The translations under genes and the position numbers were made by a program. Under the pieces are notes generated by a model. It had not been told where the DNA came from and ran no database searches. It saw only the letters and a program-made list of their open reading frames with translations. A stretch of DNA of 56,201 bases from an uncultured Sutterella sp. (GTDB taxonomy: Bacteria; Pseudomonadota; Gammaproteobacteria; Burkholderiales; Burkholderiaceae_F), in contig CAJLGW010000003.1 of NCBI GenBank assembly GCA_905206345.1, forward strand, positions 1 through 56,201, read 5' to 3'. Positions 51,780 to 56,201 of the stretch are shown here, piece by piece. Position 1 is the stretch's first letter. Each line of letters starts with the position of its first letter.

Positions 51780-52178
51780 TTATTGGTTTAGATGCGCTTC
51801 CAAAGCACCCATGCGAATACGCAACAAGTTAATTTGGCATGAAAGGTTGGCCGCACCGGCACCGGTGCCACCGCCAAAGAGGGTCTCATCGAACGCACAT
51901 TGATCGGATACGTAACGATCAAAGGAGGTGTTGGCTTTTTCAAGAGCGGGCAATGCTTCACTTCGACCGGTAACGCGATCGAGTTCGCCGGCTTGGCTGG
52001 TTAATTTTTCCATTACGGAGCGGTATTCAATTCGGGTTTCTTGAAGTTCTTGCTTCAAGCACTCGCGAACGGCGGCCGTGGTTTGGGCGCTCTTGTAGCA
52101 CTCATCAACGCTTTCGGCGGCACCGGCGACAACCGGAAATAACACAGAAAGTGAGCATAACCATAAAAGTTTCTTCAC
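51780..52178 (-). CDS. LprI/DUF1311-like secreted protein
   Basis: A 132-residue protein with a signal peptide (MKKLLWLCSLSVLFPVVAG, cleavage near AGA-AES). The mature part has four cysteines (CYKSA, RECLKQEL, DQCAF, LSCQINLL), the pattern of lysozyme-inhibitor LprI-type domains. Probably periplasmic. It starts 3 bp after gph ends, in a place where trp genes sit in relatives. Confidence 0.75.
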   Translation of the reverse strand: MKKLLWLCSLSVLFPVVAGAAESVDECYKSAQTTAAVRECLKQELQETRIEYRSVMEKLTSQAGELDRVTGRSEALPALEKANTSFDRYVSDQCAFDETLFGGGTGAGAANLSCQINLLRIRMGALEAHLNQ

Positions 52179-52180
52179 GA

Positions 52181-52882
52181 TTAACTCCGTTTAGGAAGAA
52201 GTAGGTATTGAGTTAATTCTCTCATAGTATCAAAGACGGGGAAATTTGGCGTATTAATTATGACCCAATCTTCAATTTTGATACCTTCGTTGTAACCTGT
52301 TTTGAGAAGCAAAGCTTGGATTTTTGCGTTTTGTGCCGCTAAGGCGTCGTTCATAGAGTCGCCAATCATGAAGGCTTCGGACGGTTTAACTCCCAAACGC
52401 TCACAAGCCAAATGCAGCATATCGGGAGCGGGCTTGGGATGCACAACACTATCGGCGCCAAGAACCACGTCAAAGAAGTCTTTTAACTCGAAGCGCTCTA
52501 ATAAAGAGGGAATGACAACGGAGGGTTTATTCGTAACAACTGCCATCCGAAAACCCGCGGCTTTGAGCGATGAAAGAGACTCATGCACATAAGGCAAAAG
52601 CTTAGAGTACTTGGCATCAAGCGCGTTCATGTTTTGCACGTAGGCTCGATAACAGGACTCAACTTCATCTTCTTGAGGTGCTGTTAGCAAAACCGCACGC
52701 AAAGAGCGCTCAACCATGTTGCGGGCGCCCTTACCGATAAAGGTCGTGACCTCGTCTCGTGTGAGTGGGCGTGCGTTGATTTCGCCAAGTGTTTGATTGA
52801 TGGCAACCACTAAATCATCAATCGAGTCAACGAGGGTGCCATCCAGATCAAATAAGAGAGCTTTAGCCTCGCGTGCGGGCAT
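52181..52882 (-). CDS. gph: Phosphoglycolate phosphatase
   Basis: A 233-residue HAD hydrolase with nucleophile motif LLFDLDGTLVDS, VTNKPS and the acidic MIGDSMNDALAA motif. It salvages 2-phosphoglycolate from DNA repair. I start at ATG 52882 with GAGGA 8 nt upstream, inside the end of rpe (20-bp overlap). The rpe-gph order is conserved. Confidence 0.93.
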   Translation of the reverse strand: MPAREAKALLFDLDGTLVDSIDDLVVAINQTLGEINARPLTRDEVTTFIGKGARNMVERSLRAVLLTAPQEDEVESCYRAYVQNMNALDAKYSKLLPYVHESLSSLKAAGFRMAVVTNKPSVVIPSLLERFELKDFFDVVLGADSVVHPKPAPDMLHLACERLGVKPSEAFMIGDSMNDALAAQNAKIQALLLKTGYNEGIKIEDWVIINTPNFPVFDTMRELTQYLLLPKRS

Positions 52883-53627
52883 ATTCACGTTCCTCTTCTC
52901 GGCGCAATTCTTCCATGTCGTGGTCAATAGCTTCACGCATTTGCGTGATGACATCGCGGTAACCCGCTTTGGTCTTTTGACCGAAAATGGCGCTACCCGC
53001 AACGAAGGTATCGGCGCCCGCACGAGCGATGGTGCCGATGTTGTCCACTTTGACGCCACCGTCAATTTCCAAAAGGATCTTGTGGCCGGTTGCACGTTCG
53101 TGAGCATCGATGATATTGCGAACTTGAGCAAGTTTGGCAAGCGTAGAAGGAATGAATTTTTGACCGCCAAAGCCAGGGTTGACGCTCATTAACAAAATTA
53201 AATCGACTTTATCTAAGACGTAATCCAAGTAAGAAAGCGAGGTTGACGGGTTAAATACGAGCCCGCTTTTGCAACCGCACTCACGAATTAAAGATAAGGT
53301 GCGATCGATGTGTTTGCTCGCTTCGCAATGGAAGGTGATGTAGTCGGCACCGGCTTTGGCAAACATCGGGATGATGGCATCAACCGGCTCAACCATCAAG
53401 TGCACGTCAATAGGTGCTTGGACATGGGGACGAATAGCTTCGCACACCAAGGGGCCAACCGTGAGGTTCGGAACGTAGTGATTGTCCATGACATCAAAGT
53501 GAATCCAATCGGCGCCGGCATCAATCACGTCTCTGACTTCTTCGCCCAATCGAGCAAAGTCGGCAGAAAGAATGGAAGGCGCAATGCGACAGCTTTCAGA
53601 AGCTTTAGGACGACCGAAAATACCCAT
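52863..53627 (-). CDS. rpe: Ribulose-phosphate 3-epimerase
   Basis: A 254-residue TIM-barrel epimerase of the pentose phosphate pathway. IAPSILSADF, HFDVMDNHYVPNLT and the metal-binding HLMVEPVD are typical, as is MSVNPGFGGQ. About 25 residues at the C-terminus (EELRREEEREYARTRG) are charged and extend past the usual end. AAGGG lies 8 nt before the start. Confidence 0.96.
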   Translation of the reverse strand: MGIFGRPKASESCRIAPSILSADFARLGEEVRDVIDAGADWIHFDVMDNHYVPNLTVGPLVCEAIRPHVQAPIDVHLMVEPVDAIIPMFAKAGADYITFHCEASKHIDRTLSLIRECGCKSGLVFNPSTSLSYLDYVLDKVDLILLMSVNPGFGGQKFIPSTLAKLAQVRNIIDAHERATGHKILLEIDGGVKVDNIGTIARAGADTFVAGSAIFGQKTKAGYRDVITQMREAIDHDMEELRREEEREYARTRG

Positions 53628-53745
53628 GATAAAGACCCTTTAAATTAAAGTTTTGACGTGAGTAATTGTAAACGAGAAAGCCTTCGTAACGTGAGTTTTG
53701 TACAATCAGACAATCATTAAATTTTTTTAAAGTTTAGAGGTAAAG

Positions 53746-54942
53746 ATGCGTTTAATGCGAAGCAGTCTGCTTGTGGCAACCGTCGCTGCTTTGGTGGCGG
53801 CGTGTTCGACGACTCCGCAAATTAGTGAGCATGAAGCGGCCGCCAAGAAACTCAATCCCGGTCAGGCTTCATTGATTTTGGAACCGACAACGTTTGATAA
53901 GCTCCCGGCTATGAATGATGCAGATTGGGAGCCGGCATTGGCTGCCTTTAAAGAGTCTTGCAAAAAGATGATAAAAAAGGAAGGTTGGCAAGGCGTTTGC
54001 ATTGCCGCCAATGGCATCGCTAAGGGACAAGCTAAGAATTTCTTTACCGCTAATTTTGTCCCCCACCAAACGGTTTCCGTTAAACGCAATCAAGATTTAA
54101 CGATTGAAGTGACCGATACCGGTTTGATGACGGGCTACTACGAACCGATTCTTTACGGTAGTCGCAAGAAGAAGTCACCCTATATCCACCCGTTGCACAC
54201 CATGCCCGATGATTTGATTACGGTGGATTTATCCTCAATCTATCCTCAATTAAAAGGCATGAGATTAAGAGGTCAGATTGAGGGTAATAAGTTGGTGCCG
54301 TATGACACGCGTGCACAGCTTGACCGTAAAAAGAAAAAGTTGGATCAATACGCCATTGCTTGGGTGGAAGACCCCGTTGCCGCCTTCTTTTTGCAAATCC
54401 AAGGCTCGGGTCGCATTGTTTTACCCGATGGCTCTTACATGAGAGTGGGTTACGGTGATGTTAACGGCCATCCCTATCAAGGCATCGGTCGCTACTTGGT
54501 GAGAAAGGGGTATTTGAAGCCTTACGAATTGTCGATGCAAAGTATTCGTGCTTGGGCTAAGAAAAATCCCAAGAAGGTGCAAGAGGTTTTAAATCAAAAT
54601 CCGAGTTACGTGTTCTTTGTTGAACGTACGGATCAAAAGGCTGATGAAGGTCCTTTAGGAGCACAAGGCGTGCCGTTAACTGAAGAGGGAAGCGTTGCCG
54701 TGGATCGCAGTTTCTATGAAATGGGCTGGCCCTTGGTGGTCGATGTCTCACAAGCCAATCCTGAGTTGAAGTTTACAAAGGCCGTGGTTGCACAAGATAC
54801 GGGTGGTGCTATTCGAGGCCCGATTCGCTATGACTTCTTCTGGGGAAGCGGTGACGGGGCCGGTGAAGTCGCTGGGCGACAAAGTAGCCAAGTGAAATCT
54901 TGGGTTTTGTTACCTCACGGTGTAAAACCTCCTAAGAAATAA
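53746..54942 (+). CDS. mltA: Membrane-bound lytic murein transglycosylase A
   Basis: A 398-residue lipoprotein with lipobox LVAAC (Cys20). The MltA barrel starts near residue 115 (TGLMTGYYEPILYGSR) and the C-terminal 3D domain has VAQDTGGAIRGPIRYDFFWG, with the catalytic aspartate. It cuts murein glycan strands at the outer membrane. It diverges from rpe; TACAAT at 53701-53706 may be its -10. Confidence 0.94.
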   Translation: MRLMRSSLLVATVAALVAACSTTPQISEHEAAAKKLNPGQASLILEPTTFDKLPAMNDADWEPALAAFKESCKKMIKKEGWQGVCIAANGIAKGQAKNFFTANFVPHQTVSVKRNQDLTIEVTDTGLMTGYYEPILYGSRKKKSPYIHPLHTMPDDLITVDLSSIYPQLKGMRLRGQIEGNKLVPYDTRAQLDRKKKKLDQYAIAWVEDPVAAFFLQIQGSGRIVLPDGSYMRVGYGDVNGHPYQGIGRYLVRKGYLKPYELSMQSIRAWAKKNPKKVQEVLNQNPSYVFFVERTDQKADEGPLGAQGVPLTEEGSVAVDRSFYEMGWPLVVDVSQANPELKFTKAVVAQDTGGAIRGPIRYDFFWGSGDGAGEVAGRQSSQVKSWVLLPHGVKPPKK

Positions 54943-54952
54943 CGCAAAGCAA

Positions 54953-54980
54953 AACGCCTCGTGAAAATTCGCGAGGCGTT
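54953..54980. terminator. Bidirectional terminator between mltA and dsbC
   Basis: AACGCCTCG pairs with CGAGGCGTT around GTGAAAATT-type loop sequence, between two convergent genes. Confidence 0.85.
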
Positions 54981-54993
54981 GTTGTAAAGGGAA

Positions 54994-55698
54994 TTATTTT
55001 TTAATTTTTTTTAAGCGCGCTTCGATTTCTTCGAGGCTTGCTGCGCCTTCGAGACGATTGCCGTCATCGAAGTACATGGCCGGAGCCCCTTCTAAGCCCA
55101 AACGTTCAAAGAGCTCGTAGTTCTTTTTGCCCGTTTTCTTGCATGAAGCGTCAAGTGCCGGCGGTTCTTTATTTTCAAGCATCCAGTTTTCCCAGGCTTG
55201 ATTCGGATTGGGGGCACAAAGAATGCGATTGACCATTGCTTCGGAATTCAATAACGGGGTCACAAACGTATAGATCGTGACATCGTCGAGCGACTTCAAC
55301 GTTTTTTCTAAGCGTTGGCAGTAACCACAATAGGGATCGGCAAAAACATAGAGGTTGCGAGTGCCCTTACCGTGAACGGTCTTTAAGGCTTGATCCAAAG
55401 GTAAGGTTTTAATGTCAATACGAGACAACTCATCTAAGCGAACCTGCGTGAGGTCTTTTTGAGTTGCGATATCGAACACATGGCCAGCCACCAAGAATTT
55501 CACATCTTTATCTACATATAAAAGAGAGTGGTTGGAGGTAACCACTTCATAAAGGCCAATGGGAAGCACCTTCACTGAAGTCGGTTCCATGTTGAGGCGT
55601 TGTTTGACCAAGTTTTTAACACGATCGGTATCGGCGCTAGCCAATGCCAGCGTGGGTAATAAAACCAGAGTCGTGGCTAAAAGGGACAAATTCTTCAC
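54994..55698 (-). CDS. dsbC: Thiol:disulfide interchange protein DsbC
   Basis: A 234-residue periplasmic disulfide isomerase. A signal peptide (KNLSLLATTLVLLPTLALA) is followed by the DsbC dimerisation domain and a thioredoxin fold with active site CGYC (FADPYCGYCQRLEK). I start at GTG 55698, with AAAGGA 6 nt upstream; longer readings add 40 residues with no family match. A second cysteine pair (ILCAPN, DASCKKTG) fits the DsbC structural disulfide. Confidence 0.92.
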   Translation of the reverse strand: MKNLSLLATTLVLLPTLALASADTDRVKNLVKQRLNMEPTSVKVLPIGLYEVVTSNHSLLYVDKDVKFLVAGHVFDIATQKDLTQVRLDELSRIDIKTLPLDQALKTVHGKGTRNLYVFADPYCGYCQRLEKTLKSLDDVTIYTFVTPLLNSEAMVNRILCAPNPNQAWENWMLENKEPPALDASCKKTGKKNYELFERLGLEGAPAMYFDDGNRLEGAASLEEIEARLKKIKK

Positions 55699-55995
55699 AA
55701 TAAATCCTTTGATCCAAAGAGAGGATGACATGGGGTAATGATAATGAAGAGGGATAAAAAGACGAATCAGAATTGTTAGTGAATCTATATATAGAGGAGG
55801 CAAAAAAAGTTTCCGCAATGGGTAGTAAGAGGTGAAAAAAGTAGTGGAAATAATAAAAATAAGTCAGTAAGATAATAAAACCTCTCTCGAATTTCATTGA
55901 AATATCAGAGGGTTGATAATAGATGAAAGAAAAGTTTTCTCTATTTGAAAAAAAAAAGGTCTGAAAAACATTTCGCAAAATATTTTTCAAAGCTC
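55699..55995. other. AT-rich gap before the rRNA promoters
   Basis: About 300 bp of AT-rich DNA with no plausible ORF. It ends in long A and T runs (A10 near 55951, ATATTTTT near 55980) directly upstream of a -35 box, as expected of an UP element. Confidence 0.55.
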
Positions 55996-56025
55996 TTGAC
56001 AAGGGAAACGGTGCTTTGGCATAAT
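55996..56025 (+). promoter_or_regulatory. rRNA operon promoter P1
   Basis: TTGACA at 55996-56001 and CATAAT at 56020-56025 with an 18-bp spacer, preceded by A/T tracts. First of two tandem promoters facing out of the window. Confidence 0.75.
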
Positions 56026-56093
56026 TCTCTACTTGTCGCCACGGAAGTGGCTGACACAAGCGAAAAAGAAAATAAATAAATTTTCATAATTGC

Positions 56094-56121
56094 TTGACAA
56101 ACCAAGAATGATCATTAAAAT
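56094..56121 (+). promoter_or_regulatory. rRNA operon promoter P2
   Basis: TTGACA at 56094-56099 and TAAAAT at 56116-56121 with a 16-bp spacer, 98 bp after P1. Confidence 0.75.
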
Positions 56122-56147
56122 ACACATTCCTGTCGCTCGAAAGAGTG

Positions 56148-56201
56148 TTGTTCTTTAAAAATTGATCAATGAACCGATAAGCGTGAGTATCTGGTGATTG
56201 A
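56148..56201 (+). promoter_or_regulatory. rRNA leader with boxA-like antitermination site
   Basis: TGTTCTTTAAAAATT at about 56148-56162 resembles boxA, and the following AACCGATAAGCGTGAGT is like the 16S leader of Burkholderiales. The 16S rRNA gene should begin within a few hundred bases past the right edge. It is not in the window. Confidence 0.7.

Noticed and set aside
52883..53170. An upstream extension of gph into rpe
   Set aside because: Those residues do not resemble a phosphatase N-terminus, and the HAD motif lies correctly placed after ATG 52882.
55699..55818. A 40-residue N-terminal extension of DsbC
   Set aside because: It would place a second hydrophobic stretch before a standard signal peptide; GTG 55698 has its own ribosome binding site.

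Overview
The window looks like chromosomal DNA of a betaproteobacterium of the order Burkholderiales. Family Sutterellaceae is my best guess, from moderate GC, the strong CAA/GAA/AAG codon preference in ribosomal genes, and an amino-acid-using gene set. The order-level call rests on gene order: tuf, the S10-spc-alpha ribosomal block, lptM-lysA next to cyaY and a PBP1A gene, mlaFEDACB-murA, hinT-tatABC-nif3-sspAB, rpe-gph...ung. The family-level call is inference.

Layout. 1-14.7 kb: the end of tuf, then the S10, spc and alpha ribosomal operons (rpsJ to rplQ) with secY and rpoA. Internal promoters lie before rpsJ, rplC, rplN, rpmJ, rpoA and rplQ, and there are structured leaders; infA is not at its usual place. 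14.8-22.0 kb: hslR, engB, an AspT/YidE-type transporter, lysA-lptM, cyaY and mrcA. 22.4-31.7 kb: mlaFEDACB, murA, hinT, tatABC, a Nif3-like gene and sspAB, followed by tRNA-Thr(UGU). 31.75-35.2 kb: an accessory patch. It starts with a duplicated tRNA 3' flank and the first codons of a tyrosine integrase, then a small ParA with a ribbon-helix-helix partner (ParF/ParG-like) among repeated TGTACA-type sites, an unrecognised protein, and a flavodoxin-ferredoxin protein. 35.3-43.4 kb: metabolic genes (RidA plus a PLP enzyme, an M20 amidohydrolase, serB), a decayed fusion of a solute-binding-protein gene with a phosphodiesterase gene, and a divergent LysR/MFS pair. 43.4-56.2 kb: prfA-prmC, a DUF697-like protein, an M20 peptidase, yhdT-panF, an aldehyde dehydrogenase, tRNA-Phe, rpe-gph-lprI-like-ung, mltA, dsbC. 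The window ends in tandem promoters and a leader typical of an rRNA operon whose 16S gene would start just outside.

How it fits together. Most genes are housekeeping: translation, envelope lipid transport, murein synthesis and turnover, Tat export, periplasmic disulfide isomerisation, pantothenate uptake. Several conserved betaproteobacterial blocks appear with their biosynthetic or respiratory inserts missing: his genes between murA and hinT, petABC before sspA, trp genes between gph and ung, pil/aro genes beside mrcA. This fits a host-associated organism living on amino acids. The most unusual content is the island at tRNA-Thr, with a chromosomal partition cassette left beside a broken integrase, and the promoter/hairpin modules and the rplN leader in the ribosomal block.
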